This document shows positions 1 through 9,797 of a stretch of DNA of 29,835 nt, one piece after another. Each line of letters starts with the position of its first letter. Positions within the stretch are counted from its first letter, which is position 1. Made by a program: the position numbers and the translations under genes. The notes under the pieces were generated by a model. The model had not been told where the DNA came from, ran no database searches, and saw nothing but the letters and a program-made list of their open reading frames with translations. This stretch comes from a virus: IMG/VR virus record IMGVR_UViG_3300047378_000206, positions 1 through 29,835 of that record; one strand, written 5' to 3'.

Positions 1-10
1 TTACTGTCAT
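1..10 (-). CDS. 5' end of a gene cut by the window edge
   Basis: On the minus strand an ATG at 10-8 is followed by ACA GTA and runs off the window. It is preceded by GAGG eight bases upstream, a good ribosome binding site just after the stop of the large ejection protein. Only three codons are visible, so the product cannot be named from these bases. If the sequence is circular, this could be the start of the small tail-assembly gene whose end lies at 29709-29835, although the simple join is one base out of frame. Confidence 0.4.
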
Positions 11-40
11 TTTATGGCCTCAATAATTCTGTTAATTATA

Positions 41-3000
41 CTATAAATCTTTTACAGATTCCTCTATCTCGTCAAAGCCCATTCGGAACCCTGACAAATT
101 TTGGTACGGTATAAGTCTGCGGATAGCCCGAACGTCTGAGTCTGTCATTTCTTGCCCTGACGCAACAGCATTAATTGCCTGTATCACAGTAGGTAGCAAT
201 CCGCCCAATGTTGGCCCCGCTAAATTTTCAGCAATAGACCTTGATACTTGTTTAGATGCTGGCGTACTAGTTCCTAACAACGGTCTTAACCCCACTGAAT
301 TGCTAGATATTTTTTCAACTAATCCGTTTAATTCTGACAAAATTCCAATAGCGCCAGACCTGTCAATTCCTTCCATTACCCATACAGCAGGATCGTCGCT
401 TATTTCTCGACCAGATTCTTTTTGCTTTAAGAAATAAGTGAAAGCCCCCATTCCTACAAGCATCGCAAAACCACCTATAGCGTTATGATCTTGTCCTTGC
501 AGTGCGGCAATTACCATTCTTTGATTAGTAGAAAGTATAAAAGATTTAAACTGACCTATTGTTTGCCCCATAGGTCTAGACATAAACAAAGGTTTTTCCT
601 GTCCAGGAACGACAATGACTCTATCGCTTTCCTTTCTTACAGCCGCGCCCCACATTCTTTCTAGGTCTGGTCTGTCCCAATTTTTAGCATTAGTAACCCA
701 AACCCCCTCGGTTTTTTCTCCATGCTTTTTAACTTGCTCCCACATATCTTTGGCTGATTGCTTGTCAATTCCTAACCTTTCTAAGCGCTTGTCAAACTTT
801 CCTTTTTGCAAGCTATCAAATACAGAGGTTTGCATAGTTACAGCGTGAACTTGCTTGATGCCAGCAGTCCATCTATCTAACAAATTAATTCTACCAAAAT
901 TGCGCGAGGCGCTACTAAGACCTCGCTCAAAAGCAGTATTTCCTTGTGCGTAATCTGCTACGTCTGCAATAATTGCTGACCGACGAGTAAGCGCAACTGA
1001 CCCAATGCCATACCTTTTGCTTTCTGCCGCTGAGACATTAAATGTTTTAGTATTTGCTATTAAAGGAATTAAGCCGCTTTTGAAAGTTCTAACAAACCCT
1101 TCAGCCATAAAAACTCGCGCAACATCAGGGAAGCTAGTAACAGTCACGCCGCCCAATAAACGCAAATAGTTTAAATCCCTAGATGCTCGCATAGTGCGTG
1201 TAAAGATATTATCTTCTGTATAGCCGTAAACACCACGAATACGATCACGCATTCCTGAAATGTTTCTAATATCTTGCTCTCTATTTTTTTCTAATTTCTG
1301 CTGTTGCTTAGAAGTTAATGACGTATTATTTGCTTGCTTACCATACCAAATGTTAATATCTCTTAGTTGGTCAGTCATATTGACATCACCAAACATTTTA
1401 ACTAGCTCTACATCTCCAGCTACGTTTTGCAAAAATCTTGGGCCTAAAAGCTCAATGTCATTTTCTAAAAATTCTTCAACTAATGCATCTGGTATTTGAA
1501 ATACGCGATTTCTTAATGGGCCTCTTAGCGCGGTTCCAGATATGCCTTCATTGTTTACGCCGCCACCTTTTGACCCTGCGCCCAATTTCCAATCATAAGG
1601 AAGTCTACCATCTGGACTGCCCTGTATTCTTTGTGCTATTTCTTGAGCAAGAGATTCATAATCTTGGCGTTCAAAATCCATGCCTTTCTTAAATTCAGCC
1701 TTATCAATAATTGCCTGTAATCTAGCAATTTCTTTGCCTACTTTGCTTGTTTTTAAAATTGGGTCAATAGGCGAAATTTTATCTAAAGAAAATCTTTTGC
1801 TTGCCTGAGTTCCTTTTTCTTTGTTTACAAACATTACAACAGCAATATCATCTTCAACCGCAATTACAGTTCCTACATTTCCCCTGTCTCCTGCTTTTAC
1901 TCTTGCGCCTTCAGTAATTTTAATTTCGGAAACTTTATCTTTGTTAAGAGCATCTATTTTCTCAGAAGCCGCCTTAGCATCTTCAAATAGCTTTACATCT
2001 TTCTCTGCAAGCCAGTCAGACACCTTGCTAACAAACTGAGGAAAGTTAGCTGAAATTTTATTTTTATTCCACACTCTATTCAAATAATTATTTGCCGTTG
2101 AAACGCTTACATCTTCTGGCAATAGCCCTTGCTCGATCATTTCTTTTTTCATAGGGTCATACAATTCTTGTACCCAAGAGTCAGCCGATGATTTTACTTC
2201 TGGGATGTTGCTTTTTCCTGTTCTAATAGTTGTAGATACAGCTTCGCTAAATTGTTTACGCGACATTTTGCCGCCAGCTTTTTTATACTGCGCTAAAAGA
2301 TTAACGTGCTGTTCAACTGCAATTCCTAGCTTTCCTGCGTGTAGCCCAGCTAATTGACCCGCTGACTGAACCGCCTCCCCATCCATTTTAATAATATTTT
2401 CTGCTAACAGGTTAGCTATAATTCTAGTGTCAGGAGCGTTGCTTGTAATTGTGCTTGCTACAGGATCCCAAGGCATTAGCTTTAAAAGTCCTTTAGCTAA
2501 TTTGCCAGATACTTGCTGATCTCCTCTGGTTTTAGCGGCTCCTATGCTTCCACCATTTAAAGGCTCGTTAGTTGTCGGATTGATTCCGTCTGCTATTTTA
2601 GGCTCTACGTTCATTGTATCTTCTACAGCGTCTACAAAAGCCTTGTCTGCTCCTGCCTCTGCTAATTTACTTGCTGTTGCGCCTAACACCCCACCAAGCA
2701 ACATTCCTCCTGAAATATTAATTGCAGATTCGCCATAGGTTCTAGTTAATTGCTGAGTATGTAAAGCCGCCTCTTGAATAGCAGTATCAATTCCCACTAT
2801 AGAGCCAGTTACCGCCGCGCCGCTAAGAATGCTTTTTCCTGCTCGATAAGTGTTTAATGCTACACCACCTATAGGCACTAATGATAGCGGATCAGATACA
2901 GCCATTACAGGAAGGCCAACTACAAAAGAAGTAGCGCCTCCCTTAGCTATTATTTCTTTATCATTTCTTTCTCTAGCAATCTGTTTTCTAACTGCTTCTA

Positions 3001-3274
3001 TTTCCTCATTATCGTCAGCAAAAATAGCGGCAATAACAAACTGTTCGTCTAGCTTTTCTTCTTCGGTAAACTGAGCATAAGCATCAAACGCACTATCGTC
3101 TTTAGTGTCTGGAAGCCCTACTTCTTGGCTAATTAATCCTCCAATCATGCTTTCCTGCCGAAAAAACGCTCCAGCAATTTCGCTAACGCTAGGCTTGTCC
3201 TCTGTAGGCAAAGTAGAAGTAACAACAGACTTATCGCCATATAATTGTGTTGCGGGAGATTGCGACCAACCCAT
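41..3274 (-). CDS. Large internal virion / DNA ejection protein (1077 aa)
   Basis: This is the longest protein of the window and the last complete gene of the virion operon. It fills the place of T7 gp16, the internal core protein ejected into the cell envelope to let DNA enter. No lysozyme or transglycosylase motif is obvious at the N-terminus, unlike T7 gp16. Hydrophobic, Gly/Ala-rich stretches lie at about residues 112-165 and 185-205, with another near 910-930. These could insert into a membrane during ejection. The middle and C-terminal parts are charged and helical. Its ATG overlaps the stop of the 719-aa gene (TAATG), indicating translational coupling. Family assignment rests on size, position and composition rather than on a conserved motif. 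Confidence 0.7.
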   Translation of the reverse strand: MGWSQSPATQLYGDKSVVTSTLPTEDKPSVSEIAGAFFRQESMIGGLISQEVGLPDTKDDSAFDAYAQFTEEEKLDEQFVIAAIFADDNEEIEAVRKQIARERNDKEIIAKGGATSFVVGLPVMAVSDPLSLVPIGGVALNTYRAGKSILSGAAVTGSIVGIDTAIQEAALHTQQLTRTYGESAINISGGMLLGGVLGATASKLAEAGADKAFVDAVEDTMNVEPKIADGINPTTNEPLNGGSIGAAKTRGDQQVSGKLAKGLLKLMPWDPVASTITSNAPDTRIIANLLAENIIKMDGEAVQSAGQLAGLHAGKLGIAVEQHVNLLAQYKKAGGKMSRKQFSEAVSTTIRTGKSNIPEVKSSADSWVQELYDPMKKEMIEQGLLPEDVSVSTANNYLNRVWNKNKISANFPQFVSKVSDWLAEKDVKLFEDAKAASEKIDALNKDKVSEIKITEGARVKAGDRGNVGTVIAVEDDIAVVMFVNKEKGTQASKRFSLDKISPIDPILKTSKVGKEIARLQAIIDKAEFKKGMDFERQDYESLAQEIAQRIQGSPDGRLPYDWKLGAGSKGGGVNNEGISGTALRGPLRNRVFQIPDALVEEFLENDIELLGPRFLQNVAGDVELVKMFGDVNMTDQLRDINIWYGKQANNTSLTSKQQQKLEKNREQDIRNISGMRDRIRGVYGYTEDNIFTRTMRASRDLNYLRLLGGVTVTSFPDVARVFMAEGFVRTFKSGLIPLIANTKTFNVSAAESKRYGIGSVALTRRSAIIADVADYAQGNTAFERGLSSASRNFGRINLLDRWTAGIKQVHAVTMQTSVFDSLQKGKFDKRLERLGIDKQSAKDMWEQVKKHGEKTEGVWVTNAKNWDRPDLERMWGAAVRKESDRVIVVPGQEKPLFMSRPMGQTIGQFKSFILSTNQRMVIAALQGQDHNAIGGFAMLVGMGAFTYFLKQKESGREISDDPAVWVMEGIDRSGAIGILSELNGLVEKISSNSVGLRPLLGTSTPASKQVSRSIAENLAGPTLGGLLPTVIQAINAVASGQEMTDSDVRAIRRLIPYQNLSGFRMGFDEIEESVKDL

Positions 3275-5433
3275 TATTTTATTTCCTGTGGTGCGCGAGT
3301 GTAAGCAGGATATGCGTCAGTGTATTGATAATCAGTAGCTAACGCATCTTGACCAACTTGTTTAATGCGTTCTTTTTCAGATTTTAACATAGCCTGATAT
3401 TCGTCTGTAGGATTCCACCGATTAAACACAGCCCCATCCTCTGCAATAAAGCTAGGCCGCAATAACGTCCCGTCTTTTGTTAAAATCATCACTGAATAAT
3501 CTGGCGCACCTTTAACGGCTAACCTTGATGTAATATCATCACTTTGCAAAAAAATACCTTCTTTTTCAAACTCAATTCCTTGCTCGGCATACTCCTTTTG
3601 TAGCGCGTTGTAAATATCGTCTTTGATATACTCTACACTTCCATCAACAGTGTAGTATAATTCTGGCGCGTTTCTCATTAAACCAAAGCTAGAGTTAGTC
3701 CAGTTTGCTTTCATGTTAGACATAGCCTTGCTTTTAGCGCCCTCTTCGGTACTGCCTGCTAGGAAGTAAGACTCTACTAGTTCTTTGTAGTCAGCAACCA
3801 TCTGACTTCCACCAATAGAATTAGAATCAAAATCTTGAAACCAGCCTGTAAACTCACTTTCAATCTCGTCAGCATATTTCTTTTCAAAAGACTTTTTATT
3901 GTCTTCAATATATTTTTTCCTACTCTGAACCATAGAAGCATTAGCAGGATTGGTTTGATCGTTCGCGTTAGCTATTGCTTTTTCTGCGTCTAAGTATTCC
4001 ATATTAAATGTTACTTGTTCAGCAAAAGCCGTTTCTCTAGGAGTAAACTCATTTCCCATTCCTGCAATTTGCAAAATCCTATCCATAGTGTTGGCGGCGC
4101 TTTTAACTAAAGCCCCATTGCCACTAACTAAATTGTTACGCAACTCTGTTTTCATTGCAGTAGGAACGTAGCGAGTACCCTCTACAATATTTGCTTGCAT
4201 AACCTCCCTGTCCATAGGATCATCAGGCAAAGCAGGGAAAATAGTTTCATAGTAATCATCTACCGCACCTTGAGTTAAAGGCTCTGTAGTAGGATTGCCG
4301 TTTATAGCCGCCATAGTGTTGCTAATGTTTTTTTGCTTTGTTATGTCAGCAGTAAATTGTGTGTTTACATAATTGCGATATTTTATTAATTCTTCTTCTG
4401 TAGATATCAAACCTTCTTTAAACATAGCATCAATTTCAGCAAACGCATCTTCAGAAGATATATTCCCTTCTTTAATGCTTTGCACTAGATTAGCTTTTTT
4501 AAGCATTTCTTCGCTAGATAATTGATTTTGCTCCGCAGTATATTGCTTAATTTTATCTTGCACTTTAGCATTTACCGTCTTTACTAAAGCATCTTTTTGT
4601 GCAGAGTTTAAGTCTGGAATATCTGATTTTATAAGATCAGAAACAAATTCTTCGCCTTTTTTAATTTGCTCTAAAGGATCAAGTGATTCATCAAAAATTG
4701 TTCTATCTAATTGTCCTAATACAGCTTGTTTTGCAACATCATCATCAATAGCCGCTTTTTGCTGTTCAGCGTACAAAGGAGTAATAACACCGTTTTTTAT
4801 AGCATTTTCTAAATCAAAAAATAATCCTAACTTTGCTTCTAAAGCTTCTTCCTCGTTACCGTTTCTAGTTAAATGAGAAATGGTATCTTTAGAAACCTCT
4901 AAGCCAGCTTCTAAATCGCCTCTTTGCTTGGCAACAATGCTTTTCTGTGTTTGATCATTAATTGGCTTTGCGTACTTAGAGTTTCTCTGTCTGTAAAATA
5001 AATCTACATTTGCTTTTACTGATTCTGGAGCTTTAGACGTTAATCCCTCAAAAGCCGCATCTGCAAGTTTTTGATAGCCTTCAATGTTATCAGGATTGTT
5101 TTTGTACGCATTAAGCATAGCTTCGTCTAAGTCTACTTTTAGATTTGCCTCATACGTAGCCACAGCAACAGAGTTATATGCTTGGGAACCCCAAGCTAAC
5201 GGATCTCTTTTCTTTAACTCCTCGCCTTCTTTTGCCGCCTTTATAGCGTCCTTAGCCGCCTGATCAGGAGCTAACTCTGTAGCCTTAGCCTTTCCAAACT
5301 GTTCAGCAACACCTGCTACAGTCTCTCCTAAGCCTGCTAGAGCCTGCATACGCCTAGCCGCAGAGTCATCTACCCCAGTAGGGCGAAACTCTCCGTAAGA
5401 TAGAATACGTTGTTGTCTAGGTTGTTTAGCCAT
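3274..5433 (-). CDS. Internal virion protein, T7 gp15-like position (719 aa)
   Basis: A large, soluble, strongly helical protein rich in Ala, Glu, Lys and Asp, with no membrane segment and no enzyme motif that I can see. It lies between a small membrane-like virion protein and a very large protein, the same small-medium-large order as T7 gp14, gp15 and gp16, which form the trans-envelope ejection channel. I therefore infer a periplasmic ejectosome component. It overlaps the upstream gene by 8 bases, and its stop overlaps the start of the next gene, so the three are probably made together. A structural role is likely, the exact equivalence less certain. Confidence 0.65.
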   Translation of the reverse strand: MAKQPRQQRILSYGEFRPTGVDDSAARRMQALAGLGETVAGVAEQFGKAKATELAPDQAAKDAIKAAKEGEELKKRDPLAWGSQAYNSVAVATYEANLKVDLDEAMLNAYKNNPDNIEGYQKLADAAFEGLTSKAPESVKANVDLFYRQRNSKYAKPINDQTQKSIVAKQRGDLEAGLEVSKDTISHLTRNGNEEEALEAKLGLFFDLENAIKNGVITPLYAEQQKAAIDDDVAKQAVLGQLDRTIFDESLDPLEQIKKGEEFVSDLIKSDIPDLNSAQKDALVKTVNAKVQDKIKQYTAEQNQLSSEEMLKKANLVQSIKEGNISSEDAFAEIDAMFKEGLISTEEELIKYRNYVNTQFTADITKQKNISNTMAAINGNPTTEPLTQGAVDDYYETIFPALPDDPMDREVMQANIVEGTRYVPTAMKTELRNNLVSGNGALVKSAANTMDRILQIAGMGNEFTPRETAFAEQVTFNMEYLDAEKAIANANDQTNPANASMVQSRKKYIEDNKKSFEKKYADEIESEFTGWFQDFDSNSIGGSQMVADYKELVESYFLAGSTEEGAKSKAMSNMKANWTNSSFGLMRNAPELYYTVDGSVEYIKDDIYNALQKEYAEQGIEFEKEGIFLQSDDITSRLAVKGAPDYSVMILTKDGTLLRPSFIAEDGAVFNRWNPTDEYQAMLKSEKERIKQVGQDALATDYQYTDAYPAYTRAPQEIK

Positions 5434-5911
5434 TTGGATTTTTCCCAGCAGTTGGTGTTCCTTCTTCTACTGGTGCACCGCCATCAGTACGACCGCCAGC
5501 ACTCATTAAACCTGAACCCATAGCAAGATTAAGTCCAGAACTTAAAGCGTTTAAATAACCTGTTTGTTTTGCCATTTTTCCTCGCATCTTTAATTGTCTG
5601 CGTTTTAACTTTTCAGACAACCCTATCATGCTTTCACTTGTGCCTATTGCTTTGGCACTTTCTAGGGCAATACTAGCAGGAGTTCCTTCTCCAGTCATAC
5701 CAGACATAGATGCTCCAACAATGTTAGAGGCAAGGACTTTATTTAACTCTTGTCGTCTTTGTAATTCACGACCTTCAGCGGCAATCTTTTCTTGTCTAGC
5801 CTGCTCTTCTAAAGCATCTTGTTGCGCTTTGCCTGCCTCAACTTGACCGTATATACTTGTTGCCGCACCAGCTACTACAGCTACTTGTGCCGCTACTATA
5901 AAAAATGCCAT
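5426..5911 (-). CDS. Small internal virion protein, T7 gp14-like (161 aa)
   Basis: The N-terminal 20 residues are hydrophobic (FFIVAAQVAVVAGAATSIYG), followed by a long charged helix full of Gln, Glu, Arg and Lys (about 25-65), then a Gly/Ser-rich region and a second helical stretch rich in Arg and Lys. This layout is typical of the small ejection protein of podoviruses, whose hydrophobic N-terminus is thought to enter the outer membrane. The C-terminal tail is Gly/Pro-rich. The ATG immediately follows the TAG of the cupin-like gene, with AGAGGA as ribosome binding site inside that gene's end. Assignment rests on composition and position. Confidence 0.7.
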   Translation of the reverse strand: MAFFIVAAQVAVVAGAATSIYGQVEAGKAQQDALEEQARQEKIAAEGRELQRRQELNKVLASNIVGASMSGMTGEGTPASIALESAKAIGTSESMIGLSEKLKRRQLKMRGKMAKQTGYLNALSSGLNLAMGSGLMSAGGRTDGGAPVEEGTPTAGKNPNG

Positions 5912-6241
5912 CTAAATATCCTCTGGCTCTAACAAAGCCGCTTCTATCTCGTCTATATCAGTTAAATGTGTAGGGTGATATGTAATCCATACACAGTCTG
6001 TTTCAGCGTATATAACACGCTTAGTTTGCGGAATAGTCTCTCCCATAAACGGAGCCTCTATGTCCAAGTTACCAAATTGGCTAGACACCTTACATCTACC
6101 CTTTACTACCATGTACAAGTGAGTCGTCTTGTGTAACGCTCCTACTAAACATACGCCAGCAGGAATAAACAACTCTCTTGCATATAAGCCATCACTAAAA
6201 TGATGCTTGGTTTCTAACTCTACAGTGTCACCTTTTAACAT
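5912..6241 (-). CDS. Cupin-like small protein inside the virion operon (109 aa)
   Basis: The sequence alternates short beta strands and turns. It contains H14-H15 (KHHFSDGLYARELFIPAG), an HKTTHLYMVVKGRC segment and a GETIPQTKRVIYAETDC segment. That pattern (charged strand, H-x-H-like pair, 'vvkG' turn, late strand with aromatic and acidic residues) resembles the double-stranded beta-helix of the cupin superfamily. It lies between the nozzle and the ejection proteins and ends flush with the next start, so it is probably made late. It may be a minor virion or assembly protein. The ATG at 6241 has no obvious Shine-Dalgarno; a TTG one codon earlier is the only nearby alternative. The fold is inferred by eye, and no catalytic function is claimed. 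Confidence 0.6.
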   Translation of the reverse strand: MLKGDTVELETKHHFSDGLYARELFIPAGVCLVGALHKTTHLYMVVKGRCKVSSQFGNLDIEAPFMGETIPQTKRVIYAETDCVWITYHPTHLTDIDEIEAALLEPEDI

Positions 6242-6285
6242 CAATGACTGTAGTTGTATTATGTCATCTTGCTTTGCTACTTGAT

Positions 6286-8922
6286 TTAAGATGATTCTAC
6301 CTCGTATTCTATAGCTTGGATATGGAATGGTGTAGGACTAGGCACTGTAATGACAGGCTGTATGTCTATGCCCCATCCGTTACCACCATTGTTATCTTCT
6401 ATAATACCAGTTTGTTCAGGTAGATTGGAATCTAATGGTGTGTTTGCCGCATCTCCAAACTGTCTAATAGGTACAGGATTGTCATCAATGTATACACCAG
6501 AGCTTTTGTACACTCTTAAGTTCATGCGCGTTATCTTCTTCTCACGCATTTGGTTTTGTCCAGCAGGGCCAGCAGTGTTTAAAGGCATACCTACAATCTT
6601 AGGTGTAAAGTTATAGCCTACCTCTACATCGATAACAGAACCAGAACCAAGAATAAATGTTTTTTCTTCATTAGTTAAAACAATAAAACCGCCTGCTTGA
6701 ACTACGCGCTTAGGAAGAGTATTACCTCTAGCTACAACGCTAACCGTTTCTCCATCTAAATGACACGCTCCAATAGGAGTTGTTAAGTACAAATTATTGT
6801 TAATTATGCTGGAAGGATTTGTGCGTTTAATAGCTGAGTCTAATAAGTAATCAAAGTCCCACTTCTCTATTGTGTAAGTAGTGTCAGATGCAGTAGTTCT
6901 TTTGTTGACTAAGAATAAGTCATTGTTTACTACAGATACAGATACAGTTTTAATAGGGTATTCTGTTCCAGTATCTCCATTAGTCCACTTAGTAAATCCG
7001 TTAATGTCTTGCGTACGCAAAGTATTAAGTATTGCGGCTGTACCATCTTGGTTAACAATAAATACCCAGTTAGCATCTTCTGATAACGATCCAGTTAATG
7101 TGGCTAGGTCAAGAGGTTGATCAATAAGCTGAGAAGACAACACAGATATGTCTGTACTGTTGTAAGCATCTTCATTGTAGTTATACAGATAAGATCGTAA
7201 TGTTCTGCCGTTTTGATCTACAAACAGTGTTGCACCATCTACAGACTTAACCTCTAAGAAAGATGCTCCATGTTGTGTTTGCGCTTCAATAGTAATGTCA
7301 GACGGAGTATTACCTCTAACAATAAACTCTGCCCCTGCTGTAAACACCTGTAGGCCACGATCAGGGTTAATGTCGATAATCTCTGTTAGCTGTCGTGAGG
7401 ATATGGTTGTAAAGATACCCTCGTCATCATCACCTTCTTCTGTGTAGAAATCAAAGAACGATCCAGACCTAGATGCAAACAAACTCTGTAGCTTAGACTT
7501 TGTACCGCCTAACCATAACCTTCCTGCATAGAATGCGGCAGTCTTAGGAAATCCTCTTCCTGAAGGTTGTCCTGCATTTGGTGAATCTGCGGCATAAGTT
7601 GCAGACCATACATCTTCCTTTCTAGGCTTGCCTGCTACGTCTAAAGTAATGGTAATAGGATGATCTGAGCCAGTAGTGACAAATGCTGTAAATTGATTAT
7701 ATGTTCCTGCTGAGTCTCCATCTATATCTATGCTATATGTTAGGGGCGCTGTATTTGTTACGGTTATGCCTGTATCTCCAAATATAGGCATATCTTGCAA
7801 ATTTTTCCTAATGTTTTCGGCTGTAGAAACTTTTCCTTCTACAGTATCTCCTGCAAACGTAATGTTTTTACTTAAAATTCCTTCAACATCTATTTGAAAT
7901 CTATCTCCTAATTCTTGAGAATTATGAAAAACAAGTGTTTGTTCTGCCGTTTCGGGCACTGGACTATTTGCATCATTGTAATCGTACTGAGGCACATTAA
8001 GAAAAGGAATGTCGTCAATAGTAAATACGTCACCACCTGTGTTTATTATTCTTTTAGGATGATGATCCTCATGGAACATTAACATGACGTTTTCTGTTTG
8101 CACATCACGTACAGTTGCTACCTCACTAGACTTAAAAGGCAACGGTAGATTAGCCACAGGAATATAAGTAGCTGTTTGATCTGTAACTCTATATAGCGCC
8201 ATGTTGCCATACGAAGGTGTAGTTTCTTCACCCCCAGTAACAACGCATAAATAATGCTTATCATGCTCAATACTAAAATCAAACGTTTTAACGTCAGAAG
8301 CATTAGCTGTGTGATAAAGTATATTAAACTCACTAAGCTTAACAGAGTGCGAAATACTTCCAGTATCGTTTTCTCTTACAATTCTAAAGTATTTATAAGC
8401 TAGATTATCGCTTGCTCTTATTCGTATAGACTGAGGCTCTTCCGTCACAGTTATTGATGTTAATAATGACCAAAATGAATTGTCTGTAGAAGCCTGTATT
8501 TTTAATACACACGACTGATTACCAGTTAACTGTATATCTTGTACGTCAATGTACTTACCTAAACTGCTTTGTCCAGATATGTCGTAGCTTACTAATATAA
8601 AAGGAGTGCTAGTTGTACCACCTGTTCCAATAACATTTGTAGTAGTTGTAGTAGCCCTGTTGAAATCATTAATGTCAGCGGGAGTGCCACCATTAGGCAT
8701 AGACGCAGTAATTTCAGAGCTAATAAAAGGCTTAATTATCTTCTCTGCTAGATCAACGTGCTGTGTTCCTGCTCTGCGCTTTAACCCTCCCTGTGGGACG
8801 ATAAGCACATTCTCAGCAGTTTCCATGCCCTGATAGTATTGGTCAAGATCAACACGACCTTTAAGTAAAGGAGATAGTTCTCCGCTAACGAAAGAACTTT
8901 GCAGGAATTTAGATTTAGCCAT
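6286..8922 (-). CDS. Tail tubular protein B / tail nozzle (878 aa), with discoidin-like insertion
   Basis: The N-terminus (QSSFVSGELSPLLKGRVDL, then YYQGMETAENVLIVPQGGL with RRAGT) is the signature of the T7 gp12-like tail tubular protein B / phage stabilisation family, which forms the nozzle of podovirus tails. Residues about 100-205 look like a separate domain: a strand-rich segment with 'LKIQASTDNSFW' and 'YKYFRIVRE' resembling F5/8 type C (discoidin) carbohydrate-binding modules. The rest is beta-rich with repeated 'TVFTAGAEFIVRG'-type elements, as expected for the propeller part. It is close to T7 gp12 (about 800 aa) in size, slightly enlarged by the insertion. Its start overlaps the stop of tail tubular A. 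Confidence 0.88.
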   Translation of the reverse strand: MAKSKFLQSSFVSGELSPLLKGRVDLDQYYQGMETAENVLIVPQGGLKRRAGTQHVDLAEKIIKPFISSEITASMPNGGTPADINDFNRATTTTTNVIGTGGTTSTPFILVSYDISGQSSLGKYIDVQDIQLTGNQSCVLKIQASTDNSFWSLLTSITVTEEPQSIRIRASDNLAYKYFRIVRENDTGSISHSVKLSEFNILYHTANASDVKTFDFSIEHDKHYLCVVTGGEETTPSYGNMALYRVTDQTATYIPVANLPLPFKSSEVATVRDVQTENVMLMFHEDHHPKRIINTGGDVFTIDDIPFLNVPQYDYNDANSPVPETAEQTLVFHNSQELGDRFQIDVEGILSKNITFAGDTVEGKVSTAENIRKNLQDMPIFGDTGITVTNTAPLTYSIDIDGDSAGTYNQFTAFVTTGSDHPITITLDVAGKPRKEDVWSATYAADSPNAGQPSGRGFPKTAAFYAGRLWLGGTKSKLQSLFASRSGSFFDFYTEEGDDDEGIFTTISSRQLTEIIDINPDRGLQVFTAGAEFIVRGNTPSDITIEAQTQHGASFLEVKSVDGATLFVDQNGRTLRSYLYNYNEDAYNSTDISVLSSQLIDQPLDLATLTGSLSEDANWVFIVNQDGTAAILNTLRTQDINGFTKWTNGDTGTEYPIKTVSVSVVNNDLFLVNKRTTASDTTYTIEKWDFDYLLDSAIKRTNPSSIINNNLYLTTPIGACHLDGETVSVVARGNTLPKRVVQAGGFIVLTNEEKTFILGSGSVIDVEVGYNFTPKIVGMPLNTAGPAGQNQMREKKITRMNLRVYKSSGVYIDDNPVPIRQFGDAANTPLDSNLPEQTGIIEDNNGGNGWGIDIQPVITVPSPTPFHIQAIEYEVESS

Positions 8923-9479
8923 TAACGCCTCACATTAATAAATGGTTGGCTTCTCATTGGCTCAGTAGGGTATTGTTGTGAGTCAGTGTAACGCGCCATA
9001 CGAGATGCGTTCACATACTTGTTTGCATTGATCTCAGCAGATGCCGCACTGTCTCTAATAGAAGGAGCAAAGTCCATTGCCAACGCATACTCTATCATCT
9101 TAGCAAAGTAGACAGGCCATTCGCTCTCAGGAACATTTGCTGTGTAATCAATGTATAAAGGGCCAGATGTATTAGTGTACACCTTATCCCCATAGATTCT
9201 GTATTGTACTGCTGGCTCTAACTTAATGACGTTAATCAAGTCAGCAGGCAACTGGTACATGTTTTGGTATTCAGTTCCTACAGGAGTCTGAGGAGTCATT
9301 GCTAGTTGTGCTGTACGTCTGGAAAATCCCCATCGGTACTTAGACATTTCGGACTGTACAATGTTGTCATATAGGTTATTAGCAACTGTCTCTGCTCTGC
9401 TATTACCGCTTAATGACGTAACTGGCAGATCGCCAATTAATATCAAGGCGTTAGAAATCAACTTAATCTTTTCTGCCAT
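8922..9479 (-). CDS. Tail tubular protein A (185 aa)
   Basis: This is a T7 gp11-like adaptor that sits between portal and nozzle. The N-terminus (ISNALILIGDLPVTSL, then NSRAETVANNLYDNIVQSEMS) and 'YRWGFSRRTAQLA' are characteristic of the family. 'YQLPADLINVIKL' and 'YIDYTANVPESEWPVYF' follow, and the length matches the usual 190-200 aa. The ribosome binding site AAAGG lies before the ATG. Directly upstream is a small basic/charged gene, and downstream is the nozzle, the usual gp11-gp12 order. Confidence 0.9.
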   Translation of the reverse strand: MAEKIKLISNALILIGDLPVTSLSGNSRAETVANNLYDNIVQSEMSKYRWGFSRRTAQLAMTPQTPVGTEYQNMYQLPADLINVIKLEPAVQYRIYGDKVYTNTSGPLYIDYTANVPESEWPVYFAKMIEYALAMDFAPSIRDSAASAEINANKYVNASRMARYTDSQQYPTEPMRSQPFINVRR

Positions 9480-9488
9480 AATAAACCT

Positions 9489-9761
9489 TTAAATTTTCGG
9501 AAGATTTTCAGTATATTTCTTCATTAACGCTTTATTTTTTTTAGTTAAAAAATCGTTAAGACTTTCTTGAGTTTTATATTTTGTTACTAATTTTGCATAA
9601 AGCTCTGTGTCTTTACTCTTTCGCGCTTCTGAAATCATTTTTACCGTTACGCGGCCTGCCGCCCTTTGCTCTTTTTCCAAAGACGCTCTACGTTTGTTTT
9701 CTTTAGCAGCTTTTAATCTTACGCGAAGTTGTTCTTTTTGTTGCTGTTTTATATCAGACAT
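9489..9761 (-). CDS. Small highly charged protein after the capsid gene (90 aa)
   Basis: A Lys/Arg/Glu/Gln-rich, probably entirely helical protein (SDIKQQQKEQLRVRLKAAKE at the N-terminus). An upstream ATG at 9797 extends the frame by 12 codons, but it lies in the terminator hairpin. The ATG at 9761 is preceded by AGAGGG and is preferred. Position between capsid and tail tubular A suggests a structural or assembly role such as decoration or head-completion, but no family is recognised. Its ribosome binding site follows the hairpin by only a few bases, so its expression should depend on readthrough of that terminator. Confidence 0.7.
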   Translation of the reverse strand: MSDIKQQQKEQLRVRLKAAKENKRRASLEKEQRAAGRVTVKMISEARKSKDTELYAKLVTKYKTQESLNDFLTKKNKALMKKYTENLPKI

Positions 9762-9772
9762 AAAACCCTCTT

Positions 9773-9797
9773 TGAGAAAGGGGGCCGAAGCCCCCAA
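9773..9797 (-). terminator. Terminator after the capsid gene, UUCG loop
   Basis: On the minus strand GGGGGC, TTCG, GCCCCC (9795-9780) form a six-pair G+C stem capped by the very stable UUCG tetraloop, followed by TTTCTC. The T-run is short and interrupted, so partial termination is likely. It begins 23 bases after the capsid stop, which fits a stop that sets capsid mRNA above downstream tail genes. Confidence 0.65.
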
